Below are positions 1-8,921 of a stretch of DNA of 64,000 nt, piece by piece. Source of the stretch: Arthrobacter psychrochitiniphilus (GTDB lineage Bacteria; Actinomycetota; Actinomycetes; Actinomycetales; Micrococcaceae). Position 1 is the first letter of the stretch, and every line of letters starts with the position of its first letter. Both the position numbers and the translations under genes were made by a program. A model generated the notes under the pieces. It saw nothing but the letters and a program-made list of their open reading frames with translations. It was not told the origin of the DNA and made no database searches. The stretch is taken from NCBI RefSeq assembly GCF_003185915.1, contig NZ_QHLZ01000012.1:47995-111994 (forward strand), read 5' to 3'.

Positions 1-13
1 GGTGTCGCCGTTG

Positions 14-1660
14 TTACTTAGCGGTGACTTCGTAGTACAGCGGAACACCATTCCAACCGAAGGGCACGGTGTTGACGTTCTCGCTCCACACGCCCTGGAC
101 AGCCTGGTACCACAGGGGGACAACCGGCAGGTCCTTGAGCAGGATTTCTTGGGATTCGTTGAACAGCTTGTTGCCGGCTTCAACGCTTGTCGCAGAAAGT
201 CCTTCCTTCAACTTGGCGTCAAAAGCAGGATTGCTGTAGTTGCCATCGTTTGAGCCTGCACCGGTACCGTACAGCGGCCCGAGGAAGTTGTACAGCGACG
301 GGTAGTCAGCCTGCCAGCCGGCTCGTGAGGCACCGGTGAGCTTCTTGGAGTTGACCAGCGCGCGCATTTCCTTGAACGTGGCGATCGGGTTCAACTCTGC
401 CTTGATTCCCAGGTTGGTGGAAATCTGGTTGGCCATGGCCGTGATGTATTCCTTATTGCCGGCACCATCGATGTTGGAAGAGATGGTGAAGACCTTGCCT
501 GCGGGCCAGGGACTGATAGCGTCAGCCTTTTCCCACATGGCCTTGGCCTTAGCGGCATCAAACTTCAGGACATCAGCACCGGGGAGGCTGGCGTTGTAGC
601 CATCCAAGACCGGTGAGGTGAAGTCCGCAGCAACCTTCTTGTTGCCATAGAAAATCTTGTCAATGATCTGCTGGCGGTCAATGGCCATGGAGATGGCCTG
701 GCGGCGCATCTGGCCGGCCTCGCCCTGGAATTCCGGCAGGTATGACGGGATGGTCATCGTGGCATTACCAGCGTAAGGCTGGTTGACATTGCGTCCGTCG
801 AAGTCAGTCTTGAAGTTCTGCAGGCCGCTCGGCGGCACCTGGTCCAAAATATCCAGGTTGTTGGACTGAACCTCGGTATAGGCGGAGTCCATGTTGTTGA
901 AGATCTTGAATGTCACGCCTCCGTTCTTGGCCTTGCGTGGTCCATTGTACTTCTCGTTGGGAACCAACGTGATGGAAATTTCGTGCTTCCAGCCGTCCGC
1001 TGCCAGCTTGTACGGGCCGTTGCCAACGGGGTTCTCACCGAATGACTTGGTGTTGTCATAGGCCGTAGCGGGTAGCGGGTAGAAGGCTGTATAGCCAAGG
1101 CGAAGCTGGAAATCCGATTCCGGCTGTGCCAGCTCCACCGTGAAAGTTGTATCATCTACAACCTTCAGGCCTTCCATCTTGTCCTCTGTGGATCCTTCAG
1201 CGGAGACCTTGTCGTAGCCCTTGATGGACTCGAAGAAGTAGCTGTTCAGCTGCGCGTTCTTGGCTGCGGCACCGAAGTTCCAGGCATCCACAAAGCTTGC
1301 TGCAGTGATGGCACTGCCATCACTGAACGTCTCACCGGACTTGAGCTTGATGGTGTAGTTCTGGGAATCCTTGGTCTCAATGGACTCCGCAAGTTCATTG
1401 ACAATTGCACCATCGGCGTCGTAGCTAACCAGTCCGGAGAAGATCAGGTCCATGACACGGCCACCACCTACTTCGTTGGTGTTGGCTGGCAACAGTCCGT
1501 TGCCAGGCTCGGTGGTGTTCGCTGTGATCACCTTAGTGGTGTCACCACCGGCGTTGCTGCCGTCTGTGCTGTCATTGCTGCTACCGCCACCGCAGGCGCT
1601 TAGTGAGAGGGCCAGTACAGCCGCAACTCCCAGCGCTTTGTACGTCCTTGTGAAACGCAT
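14..1660 (-). CDS. ABC transporter substrate-binding lipoprotein, family 5 (oligopeptide/dipeptide type)
   Basis: This is an extracellular solute receptor for an ABC importer of the OppA/DppA class, probably for peptides. The 548-residue product opens with a basic n-region, a hydrophobic stretch and a lipobox ending LSAC (Cys23), followed by a Gly/Ser/Asp-rich linker, so it should be a membrane-tethered lipoprotein. The body shows the family-5 layout, including the early block with VVDDTTFTVEL and the late block GWQADYPSLYNFLGPLYG. A GGAGG-like site precedes the ATG. The stop is only 13 bases from the left edge, so any permease genes that follow it on this strand lie outside the window. The exact ligand cannot be read from sequence. 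Confidence 0.93.
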   Translation of the reverse strand: MRFTRTYKALGVAAVLALSLSACGGGSSNDSTDGSNAGGDTTKVITANTTEPGNGLLPANTNEVGGGRVMDLIFSGLVSYDADGAIVNELAESIETKDSQNYTIKLKSGETFSDGSAITAASFVDAWNFGAAAKNAQLNSYFFESIKGYDKVSAEGSTEDKMEGLKVVDDTTFTVELAQPESDFQLRLGYTAFYPLPATAYDNTKSFGENPVGNGPYKLAADGWKHEISITLVPNEKYNGPRKAKNGGVTFKIFNNMDSAYTEVQSNNLDILDQVPPSGLQNFKTDFDGRNVNQPYAGNATMTIPSYLPEFQGEAGQMRRQAISMAIDRQQIIDKIFYGNKKVAADFTSPVLDGYNASLPGADVLKFDAAKAKAMWEKADAISPWPAGKVFTISSNIDGAGNKEYITAMANQISTNLGIKAELNPIATFKEMRALVNSKKLTGASRAGWQADYPSLYNFLGPLYGTGAGSNDGNYSNPAFDAKLKEGLSATSVEAGNKLFNESQEILLKDLPVVPLWYQAVQGVWSENVNTVPFGWNGVPLYYEVTAK

Positions 1661-1875
1661 TCCGCCTCCTTATTTGAGATTTACTCGAGCCAAAACCCGG
1701 TTGTACCGGATACGGAATTCATCATTGAACCCGACAGTGTCTTAACTCATACTCATAGAGGCTATCGTCATTGGTTACTGGCAAGTACCACTAAACGCTT
1801 TCGACGCGGATCGTAATAGAGATGAGACCTTGACCACAGCCATGGTAAATGGCCCGAGGACATAGTCTCAGGGCA
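1661..1875. other. Intergenic region between the typA terminator and the binding-lipoprotein gene
   Basis: It contains the upstream region of the leftward binding-lipoprotein gene. I see no open frame worth calling and no recognisable riboswitch. A promoter for the lipoprotein is expected here but I could not fix its boxes. Confidence 0.5.
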
Positions 1876-1922
1876 GAAAAAGGGCCTGCCTACCCCGCTT
1901 TTGCAGGATGGGCAGGCCCTTT
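1876..1922 (-). terminator. Rho-independent terminator of typA
   Basis: A 12-base stem (AAAGGGCCTGCC pairing with GGCAGGCCCTTT) closes a 20-base loop. On the minus strand it is followed by a run of five T. It begins 11 bases after the typA stop. Confidence 0.85.
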
Positions 1923-1932
1923 GGCCAAGCTG

Positions 1933-3849
1933 TTAGGCCTTGGCGCGGGCGCGGAAAGCCTTGGCACGGTCGCCAGCGTTCAGGATCAGCTTGCGGATAC
2001 GGATGGACTCCGGGGTGACCTCAACGCACTCATCTTCGCGGGCGAATTCCAGGGACTCTTCCAGCGTAAGGTTGCGCGGCGGGGTCATGTTCTCGAAGGT
2101 GTCCGAGGAAGCTGCACGCATGTTGGTGAGCTGCTTTTCCTTGGTGATGTTCACATCCATGTCATCGGAGCGTGAGTTCTCGCCAACGATCATGCCCTCG
2201 TATACCTCGGAGGTGGGCTGCACGAAGAAGTTCATGCGTTCCTGGAGCTTGATCATCGCAAACGGGGTGACAACACCAGTGCGGTCAGCAACGATCGAGC
2301 CGTTGGTGCGGTACTCGATGGGGCCGGCCCACGCCTCGTAGCCTTCGGAAATGGAGGCAGCAATACCGGCACCGCGGGTGTCGGTCATGAAGCGTGTGCG
2401 GAAACCGATCAAGCCGCGGGCCGGAACGATGAATTCCATGCGGCACCAGCCGGTGCCGTGGTTGGCCATGTTGACCATGCGGCCCTTGCGGGCTGCCAGC
2501 AGCTGGGTGACGCCGCCCAAGTATTCCTCGGGTACGTCAATGGTCATGTGTTCCATCGGCTCGTGAGTCTTGCCGTCAACCTGCTTGGTCACAACCTGCG
2601 GCTTGCCAACAGTCAGCTCGAAACCTTCGCGGCGCATCTGCTCCACGAGGATGGACAGAGCCAATTCGCCACGTCCCTGTACTTCCCAAGCGTCAGGACG
2701 CTCGGTGGGCAGAACCTTCAGGGAAACGTTACCGATGAGCTCGCGATCAAGGCGGTCCTTGACCTGGCGTGCTGTGACCTTGGCGCCCTTGACGCGGCCG
2801 GCCAGCGGGGAGGTGTTGATACCAATGGTCATGGAGATGGCCGGCGGGTCAACCGTGATCAGCGGCAGCGGCTGCGGGTTGTCAATGTCGGTCAGGGTCT
2901 CACCAATGGTGATGTCTTCAATACCGGCTACAGCAACGATTTCGCCGGGGCCAGCCGATTCGGTAGGAACACGGGTCAGTGCCTGGGTGGCCAGCAGTTC
3001 GGTGATCTTGACGGGCTTGATGGTGCCGTCGGCACGGGCCCAGGCAACGGTCTGGCCCTTGTGCAGGGTGCCGTTGAAGATGCGCAGCAGAGCCAAACGG
3101 CCCAGGAAGGGGGAAGCGTCAAGGTTGGTGACGTGCGCCTGCAGGACACCCTCGGGGTTGTACTTGGGAGCGGGGATGTGCTCGATGATGGTCTTGAACA
3201 GGGGCTCAAGGTCCTCGCTGTCCGGAGCGGAACCGTTTTCGGGCTGTGTCAAGGAGGCACGGCCCAGCTTGCCGGATGCGTAGACAACCGGAACGTTCAA
3301 GACGGCGTCCAGATCCAAGTCCGGAACTTCGTCCGCCATGTCAGAAGCCAGGCCCAGGAGCAGGTCCATGGACTCTGCAACAACCTCGTCGATGCGAGCA
3401 TCGGGGCGGTCGGTCTTGTTCACGAGCAAGATCACGGGGAGCTTGGCCGCAAGTGCCTTACGCAGCACAAAGCGGGTCTGCGGCAGCGGGCCCTCGGAGG
3501 AATCCACGAGCAGAACCACGCCGTCAACCATGGACAGACCGCGCTCAACTTCGCCACCGAAGTCGGCGTGGCCGGGGGTGTCAATGACGTTGATGGTCAT
3601 GATTTCACCGTTGGCTGACGGGCCATTGTAGGCAACCGTGGTGTTCTTGGCCAAGATGGTGATGCCCTTTTCGCGCTCCAGGTCCCCGGAGTCCATGACG
3701 CGCTCAGCAACGTTGCCGTGTTCGGCAAATGAGTGCGTTTGCTTGAGCATGGCGTCCACCAGGGTGGTCTTGCCATGGTCAACGTGCGCCACGATGGCGA
3801 CGTTGCGCAGGTCATTGCGCGAGGCGGTGTTGAGAGAAAGATCGCTCAT
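1933..3849 (-). CDS. typA: Ribosome-associated GTPase TypA/BipA
   Basis: TypA (BipA) is a translational GTPase that binds the 70S ribosome and helps 50S assembly and growth under stress or cold. The 638-residue length is normal for the family. G1 is AHVDHGKT at residues 21-28, G3 is DTPGHADFGGEVERGL and G4 is NKTD. The EF-G-like domains III and V follow, and the BipA-specific C-terminal domain carries the block ending RKLILNAGDRAKAFRARAKA. The gene stands alone, with its own terminator and a 371-base upstream gap before the next leftward gene. No defect is visible. Confidence 0.97.
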   Translation of the reverse strand: MSDLSLNTASRNDLRNVAIVAHVDHGKTTLVDAMLKQTHSFAEHGNVAERVMDSGDLEREKGITILAKNTTVAYNGPSANGEIMTINVIDTPGHADFGGEVERGLSMVDGVVLLVDSSEGPLPQTRFVLRKALAAKLPVILLVNKTDRPDARIDEVVAESMDLLLGLASDMADEVPDLDLDAVLNVPVVYASGKLGRASLTQPENGSAPDSEDLEPLFKTIIEHIPAPKYNPEGVLQAHVTNLDASPFLGRLALLRIFNGTLHKGQTVAWARADGTIKPVKITELLATQALTRVPTESAGPGEIVAVAGIEDITIGETLTDIDNPQPLPLITVDPPAISMTIGINTSPLAGRVKGAKVTARQVKDRLDRELIGNVSLKVLPTERPDAWEVQGRGELALSILVEQMRREGFELTVGKPQVVTKQVDGKTHEPMEHMTIDVPEEYLGGVTQLLAARKGRMVNMANHGTGWCRMEFIVPARGLIGFRTRFMTDTRGAGIAASISEGYEAWAGPIEYRTNGSIVADRTGVVTPFAMIKLQERMNFFVQPTSEVYEGMIVGENSRSDDMDVNITKEKQLTNMRAASSDTFENMTPPRNLTLEESLEFAREDECVEVTPESIRIRKLILNAGDRAKAFRARAKA

Positions 3850-4220
3850 GGATGAAGACTCGTTTCAGTTGGGCCCGGCTGCAGGCCCGGAAGGGCTAAA
3901 GCAGAAAGTCACATTGATGGTTGGCCGTGAAGAATCGGCAGATAACACTATTCTAGTCGCACTGACAAATACGGCCTAGTCACTTTATCCCATGATTGGC
4001 AAATTTTTCACCACAACTGCCATCAAAGCCACCTTGAAAACACCTACAATGGCGGATTTCCGCCGCAAAAGCACGACAGCGTTAGCTAAGTTTCGTGACG
4101 AAACTCACCTCTCGCCGTCGTGCTTGGGTACGGTCAGCTGTGGTGCTTGGCCACCTGCGCGGTACTGGAAGTCCACCTAGCTAAAGTTCCCCGGGCAAGT
4201 CAGGGACCGGGGGCCGGCCA
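3850..4220. other. Intergenic region upstream of typA
   Basis: This 371-base stretch holds the typA leader and promoter and the 3' flank of the next leftward gene. I see no convincing open frame, strong hairpin with a T-run, or riboswitch. Confidence 0.5.
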
Positions 4221-4868
4221 TCAGCTCTGGTTCAGGGCTTTGACCGCGGCCTCGCCAGGTGTTGTGCTCCCATTTAGAACAGTAAGGGTGGCTTGGCCAC
4301 CTTGTGTCAGCGGCGGTCCTGCCAGTTCAGCAGTTCCGTCAGCATTGACCTTGACCTTTGCCACTAGCGCCTCCTGGCCCTGGCGGTGACGACGCACAGC
4401 TATTAAGCCGCCACCCTTGCCTTTGGCATCGGCGGCAGCACTGGTGATGGTTTGCGCCACGAATGCCAAGGGGTTAAGCCCGGTCCGCAACGGCACACAC
4501 AAGTACTGACTCAAGGGGCGTGAAAACAGTGCCGCCAAACCGTGCGGAGAATCCACTACATAAATTGGCAGGTCTGAGCTGGCCCCGTATTGAGTGATCT
4601 CAAACCACTGCTCGGCTGTGGAAAGAATAACGGAGAGGACCAGGGCGCCGCCCACTAAGTTGATGCCGTTCTGCTCTGACGCTGCCATCTCACGCACGTC
4701 CAGCGTAGTCAGGCCGGCACGTACCAGATCACTGTCCTGAGGCAGATCAGCCAAATCTAGGACCCTGCGGCTCAGGCTAGCGCCCTCCCCCGGGTTGAAG
4801 GAGAGCAAGGCCAGAACTTCGTGGCTAGTGATCCGCAGAGCACTTTCCGGGATAGCTTCAGTAGTCAA
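4221..4868 (-). CDS. Hypothetical protein
   Basis: I do not recognise this 215-residue protein. It has no signal peptide or membrane segment. The N-terminal part reads as a compact alpha/beta fold (LRITSHEVLALLSF, then LVGGALVLSVILSTAEQWFEI), and the C-terminal half ends in a Gly-rich beta segment. It starts 50 bases after the stop of the binding-lipoprotein gene on the same strand, so the two may be co-transcribed. Size and layout are loosely like actinobacterial secretion-associated EspG-type proteins, but that is a weak impression. Base composition matches its neighbours and the frame is intact, so a real gene is likely. Confidence 0.7.
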   Translation of the reverse strand: MTTEAIPESALRITSHEVLALLSFNPGEGASLSRRVLDLADLPQDSDLVRAGLTTLDVREMAASEQNGINLVGGALVLSVILSTAEQWFEITQYGASSDLPIYVVDSPHGLAALFSRPLSQYLCVPLRTGLNPLAFVAQTITSAAADAKGKGGGLIAVRRHRQGQEALVAKVKVNADGTAELAGPPLTQGGQATLTVLNGSTTPGEAAVKALNQS

Positions 4869-4918
4869 AACTTTTAGGGTCCTTTAATAGTGCACAATAT
4901 GCGGTGCCGATCTGGCGG

Positions 4919-6724
4919 CTATTTGACGTAGACCCAGTGGGCAATGCTCTCCCACGGACCAATGGCCAGAGGAGAGTGGGTCACACCGGAGACGTGTTTC
5001 CCAGTCGCGCTGAGGGTACTGCGCTGAAATAGCGGAAGCCCGTATCCGGCGTCCATGACCAATTTATCAATTTGCATCTTGAGCGCGTTCTGCTTGGCCC
5101 CATCAGGATTGACGGCCAATTGCTCGGTCAGCTGATCCACCACGGTGTTGGAAAAGTTGTTGAAGTTTGAAGGGGCAGCTGTACGGAAAATTTGGGGCAC
5201 CTGGTCGGAACCCGTGGGGTTGCTGGTCCAGCCATACAGCGCCACATCAAAGGCACCCGCCCGCAGGGCTGCCATCCATTCTTTCGAGCTCTTTCCGGCA
5301 TCCATCACAGTAAAACCGGCCTTGGCGGCAGAGGCTGCCACTAATTGATACTCGGCAAGGCGTTCCGGGTCATCGCGGTTGTAGAGGACGCGAACCGTGG
5401 GCTTGGCGCCGTCGAGAAGTTCTTTGGCGGCTATGAATCCGTCAGGATCCACACCGTCCGGGGCAAAAAGCTTGCTGCCATTGCTCCCGGAGGATTCCTT
5501 GTACGGCACCTCCACGGGACGGAACACGAAGGAATTGAGCACCTCGGCCTGGGGGTCCAGGGGTGCAGCTACTTGGTCAATAATGTCTTGGCGCGGCACT
5601 GTGTGCAGGAATGCCTGGCGGATTTCCAGCGGAGCAAAGACACCCTCAAAGTTCAGCACCATCTGATCGAATCCGAGTCCTTGTCCCTGCTGGATCTTGA
5701 CACCGGAAGATGTGAGTGCCTCAAGTGCGCTACTTCGCTCGGCGGTCATGGGCGGGGATATGACATCTGCTGTCCCTGCAGCAAGGGCAGCCACCTGTTT
5801 GTCAGGATCGGACTCGTATTGCACGGTGAGGGTGTCCAGGTTCGGAGCGTCACCCCAGGTGTAATCGGCGTTCCTGGTCAGGATAAGTTCCTTATCCTTG
5901 GTGATGCCCTTGACCAGAAACGGGCCGTTGGAGAGGGCCAGAGACGGGTTGGGCATGCTGCGGGTATCAAAACCCGTATTCCAAAAGTCAGCCACCTTGC
6001 GTAGCGTGGGGTTCGGTGGAATCTGCTTGGTGGGGTCCCCCTGCTGCACGCTCTCCAGCACGCTGGACAGGGCAGGAGCATCAGCCAGTCCGGCCCGGAC
6101 GGCCACAATGTGCGCTGGAATGGACACCGTGGAACCCAATGCCGTCTCCCAATCGGAAAACGCTGTGGTGTAGGTCAGAGTCAGCGATTTCCTGTCATCA
6201 CTAATGACAGGGCGCTCGGTTTGCGCCAGTCCTGAATGATCGCCGGCTGAATGGAAGTATGCGGTCCCTGAGGTGACGGAGAAGTTCCCGTCCAGGACGG
6301 CGTCGTTGTACCAGCCTGAGAGCGCAGCCCACTGGAGCATCAAATCATCGGCGGTGACAGGTTCCCCGTCTGACCACTGCACACCGTCATTGATGGTGTA
6401 TTTGATGGTCAGGGGCTTGTCCTTGACCTTTTCATACTTGCCGAATTTCTCATTTTTGACGATCAACAGATCACTATCCACGGTGTTGAAGCCCGAATGC
6501 GTAGCTGCCTCAATCCGCGTGTTCGTTGCAGACCCGCCAGTGACACTCGATGAGTTAAAAGAGGAGAAAGGAGTGCTCTCAAGAACCGTGACATTGCCAC
6601 CCACTGTGACCGTAGGCGAGGCGCTGGATTCGTTGGGCACAGGCTCTGTACCAGTGCAGGCACTCAGGGTAAGAGCTAGGGCTGCGGCAGCAGTCAATAC
6701 TTTAAAAATGCGTCCGAGCCGCAT
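4919..6724 (-). CDS. ABC transporter family substrate-binding lipoprotein, family 5
   Basis: This is a second family-5 solute-binding lipoprotein of about 601 residues. I placed the start at 6724, not at the longer frame opening at 6853, because GGAGGTGGA sits just upstream and the protein then begins MRLGRIFKVL with a classic lipobox LSAC (Cys23). The body has the ABC-peptide-binding landmarks: TYTTAFSDWETALG, SNGPFLVKGITKDKELILTRN and the ALYGWTSNPTGSDQVPQIFR block. No permease or ATPase gene adjoins it. This lone 'ABC transporter family substrate-binding protein' arrangement is common in Arthrobacter relatives. A peptide or similar ligand is inference. Confidence 0.9.
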   Translation of the reverse strand: MRLGRIFKVLTAAAALALTLSACTGTEPVPNESSASPTVTVGGNVTVLESTPFSSFNSSSVTGGSATNTRIEAATHSGFNTVDSDLLIVKNEKFGKYEKVKDKPLTIKYTINDGVQWSDGEPVTADDLMLQWAALSGWYNDAVLDGNFSVTSGTAYFHSAGDHSGLAQTERPVISDDRKSLTLTYTTAFSDWETALGSTVSIPAHIVAVRAGLADAPALSSVLESVQQGDPTKQIPPNPTLRKVADFWNTGFDTRSMPNPSLALSNGPFLVKGITKDKELILTRNADYTWGDAPNLDTLTVQYESDPDKQVAALAAGTADVISPPMTAERSSALEALTSSGVKIQQGQGLGFDQMVLNFEGVFAPLEIRQAFLHTVPRQDIIDQVAAPLDPQAEVLNSFVFRPVEVPYKESSGSNGSKLFAPDGVDPDGFIAAKELLDGAKPTVRVLYNRDDPERLAEYQLVAASAAKAGFTVMDAGKSSKEWMAALRAGAFDVALYGWTSNPTGSDQVPQIFRTAAPSNFNNFSNTVVDQLTEQLAVNPDGAKQNALKMQIDKLVMDAGYGLPLFQRSTLSATGKHVSGVTHSPLAIGPWESIAHWVYVK

Positions 6725-6821
6725 TCCACCTCCAGGTTTTCGCTTCAATATGGTCTCCGGGAGCACATCAGCCTCTAGCCGGTCCCGGGAATAATCCTGA
6801 TTGCTAGAGTACCGCAGCGTT

Positions 6822-7290
6822 ATGAACGTCAGTCGTACCCTGGCCCGAGACACCGCAGCTCAGCTAACAAAGGTAATCACGGTTTCTCGCAGCGGCCTGA
6901 CCCCGGAGGGAACCCTAGCCATCCAGGGCGACACCAGTAATACCGTGTTCGTAACGGAGGCCAGTTCCGGCTCCGACGCCGTTGTGGTCACCGTGGGCGG
7001 CACGAAAGGTGAGGCGCAACCTCACACAGCGGTCACCCAAGCAGTCATTGCGGCCAAGCACGCTGCGGGACTGTACCGCTTAGTTGTGCACTCTCATCGG
7101 CGCTGAACTGGGCCTTGGCCCGGCCCACGGGTCTGAGTAAGAAGCTGCACCAGGGGCAGGGAGGGCGCTGGAGGTCTCCAGCGCTGAGCGTTTGGCCGGA
7201 ACCGTTACCCGAGCAGATCTAGCCGGATGCCTGCTAGGGATCCTCGGGGATGACTCCACCATTGGTAAAACTCTGGGCATCAGCGCCTGA
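6822..7290 (+). pseudogene. Degraded NAD(P)H-binding atypical SDR gene
   Basis: Two frames together spell parts of an atypical short-chain dehydrogenase (NmrA/NAD(P)-binding type). From 6822 the frame gives an N-terminal piece without a clean GxxGxxG motif, then GSDAVVVTVGG, the TAVTQAVIAAKHAAGL helix and RLVVHS, and stops at 7106. In another frame, 7168-7290 encodes LAGTVTRADLAGCLLGILGD and ends DSTIGKTLGISA, the usual C-terminal helix and end of these proteins. The middle (roughly 50-80 residues) is missing and the frame has shifted. The cofactor loop also looks eroded. I infer a dead gene; the 6822-7106 frame alone would be annotated as a hypothetical protein. Confidence 0.7.
7165..7184. 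repeat. Short perfect inverted repeat (9-base arms)
   Basis: GCGCTGGAG and CTCCAGCGC face each other with two bases between. The repeat lies inside the decayed SDR gene, at the start of its C-terminal fragment. It has no T-run, so it is not an obvious terminator. Confidence 0.5.
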
Positions 7291-7458
7291 TCAGCAACGC
7301 CATTGCTGCAGGACCTCCATTTTTGATGGCCAGTGCATCGCCCCGATCGCCCGTGCGAAGAGACTGCAGTTGCTCAGGACGTACCAGGAGGAGCCATCAG
7401 GGTAGGTTTCTTTACAAAATACTTTGATACGGCCTCGGCGCAGTAGCGGGTCCTTTTG
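7291..7458. other. Intergenic stretch with a coding-like relic on the minus strand
   Basis: Immediately after the stop of the membrane-protein gene at 7459, the same minus-strand frame stays open for about 55 codons and reads protein-like (for example KETYPDGSSWYVLSN and MHWPSKMEVLQQW) before a stop near the SDR relic. There is no start codon with a ribosome site in a good place. It may be the remains of a lost gene or a read-through tail. Confidence 0.3.
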
Positions 7459-8040
7459 CTACGTTGCGTCTTTTCTGAGAAGGGGAATAAAGGCCACCAC
7501 AAATCCGGCGGCGAGGGATCCCAAACCACCCATAGCTATGTCACCGATGGTGTCATCGTAAGCAATAAAGATTTGATCGCTAATGAATGCTCGGCCAAAC
7601 CACTCCACCATTTCCCAGAGAGCACTCAGCGCTAGCCCCATCATGGCGGTCAACACTATTCCAGAACCCTTAGTGAAGGTGGTCCCGCGCGGATCAGGAA
7701 CAACTTTCCCACGAGCCAGCAAAAGGTACAGGCCAGCGGCGATCACCCCATTGCCAGCTAGATGAACCACCAGATCCCACCAGCCGATGCTGGTGTATAG
7801 ATCAAAAATATTGCTCCATGCGGCGATCAGTAGCGTGGCCACAAAAACCATGTCCATCCCGGCACGCATGCCTAAGAAGCGCGGGGCCACGAAACCGGGC
7901 AAGGCGAAGGCAATAATTCCAGCGTCGCTCGGCTCGAAAAATATCGCGGTCACCACCACACTCAACACAGCAACGAACCGCAGAGCCTCGGCCACGAAAT
8001 CCATAGCACCATGGGGACGGCGCAGAAAATTCTCAATCAT
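7459..8040 (-). CDS. DUF2238/YjdF-like integral membrane protein
   Basis: A 193-residue multi-pass membrane protein with about six hydrophobic segments. The landmarks are GWWDLVVHLAGNG, ALWEMVEWFGR and YDDTIGDIAMGGLGS. Acidic and aromatic residues in the membrane region (WEMVEW, YDDTIGD) match the DUF2238/YjdF type, whose function is unknown. The start overlaps the stop of the upstream endonuclease/phosphatase-fold gene by four bases, so translation is coupled. It is the last gene of a three-gene leftward operon starting at 9751. Confidence 0.8.
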   Translation of the reverse strand: MIENFLRRPHGAMDFVAEALRFVAVLSVVVTAIFFEPSDAGIIAFALPGFVAPRFLGMRAGMDMVFVATLLIAAWSNIFDLYTSIGWWDLVVHLAGNGVIAAGLYLLLARGKVVPDPRGTTFTKGSGIVLTAMMGLALSALWEMVEWFGRAFISDQIFIAYDDTIGDIAMGGLGSLAAGFVVAFIPLLRKDAT

Positions 8041-8921
8041 GGTTGGTCGCCACTCTGATCAAATTCCACCACGGCATGAACGGGCAGGTGATCCGATCCC
8101 CATCCGCCGTGGTGCCGGTTGGCGTTGATGCCCGCTCGTTCCACGCGAACTCCGGTGGAAACCAAAATCCAGTCAAGACGTGGACCGTTGCGACGCGGTT
8201 CCCGGTAGGAGCTGAAAGTTCCCCACTTCTCACTAACCCTCGTCTGCGCGGCGTCCCATGTGTCAACCAGTATGCCGTCCGAGAGTAGCTCAAGTAGCGG
8301 CGGCGATCCCGTAGCGGCATTGAAGTCCCCGGTCACTACCGTGGGAAAGCTGCTGGCTGCAGCCAACTGCTTGATGGCACGGGCGGAGCTCAGACGTGAG
8401 CGTCCCGAAAGATGATCTAGGTGTGTGTTGATGGCCTGAAAATGGTTTCCAGTGGCGCGGTCCAGAAAGATCCCAGTGACCACAATGCGGGGAATAAGGT
8501 TTCCCCATGACCTGGAACCGGCGTGTGTGGGCTGATCAGAGAGTGCCCGTTGTTCCCATTCCAGAAGTTTAAGCCGTTTGGAGTCAAAAATCAGCGGGCA
8601 CCTTTCCCCTGCGCCATGGGGTCCCCGGCCGTGTCCCACCGCCTTGTATGTAGCTCCCAGAGACTCTTGAACAAACGCGACCTGGTGAGGCAGCGCTTCC
8701 TGTATGCCAATAAGTAGGGGGGCTTCTTGGTTAAGAAGCGCGCGGATTCGCGGTGCCCTCTGCTGCCAACGGTCGGCTGAGCGTGTGAGTATGCCGGGGA
8801 CGTGGCGGCGAACATTCCAGCCCATGATGTGAAGTGCCTGCACAGGCACCTCACCAATCAAGGCCATTGCTTCCGAGGGCGCCGTCCCACGATAATCTCC
8901 GCCAACGCTTCTCCCACTCAT
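8037..8921 (-). CDS. Endonuclease/exonuclease/phosphatase family protein
   Basis: A 294-residue enzyme of the DNase I/inositol-phosphatase fold. The motifs in order are MGWNVRRH (metal Asn), GIQEAL (metal Glu), INTHLDH, VTGDFNA (catalytic Asp/Asn) and the C-terminal GSDHLPVHAVVEF (Asp-His). All active-site residues appear present. No signal peptide is visible, so a cytoplasmic hydrolase acting on a phosphodiester or phosphomonoester is likely; the substrate is unknown. It overlaps the genes on both sides by four bases. Confidence 0.88.
   Translation of the reverse strand: MSGRSVGGDYRGTAPSEAMALIGEVPVQALHIMGWNVRRHVPGILTRSADRWQQRAPRIRALLNQEAPLLIGIQEALPHQVAFVQESLGATYKAVGHGRGPHGAGERCPLIFDSKRLKLLEWEQRALSDQPTHAGSRSWGNLIPRIVVTGIFLDRATGNHFQAINTHLDHLSGRSRLSSARAIKQLAAASSFPTVVTGDFNAATGSPPLLELLSDGILVDTWDAAQTRVSEKWGTFSSYREPRRNGPRLDWILVSTGVRVERAGINANRHHGGWGSDHLPVHAVVEFDQSGDQP

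Noticed and set aside
2458..3618. Long plus-strand frame antisense to typA
   Set aside because: Mirror of typA codon bias; no protein family features.
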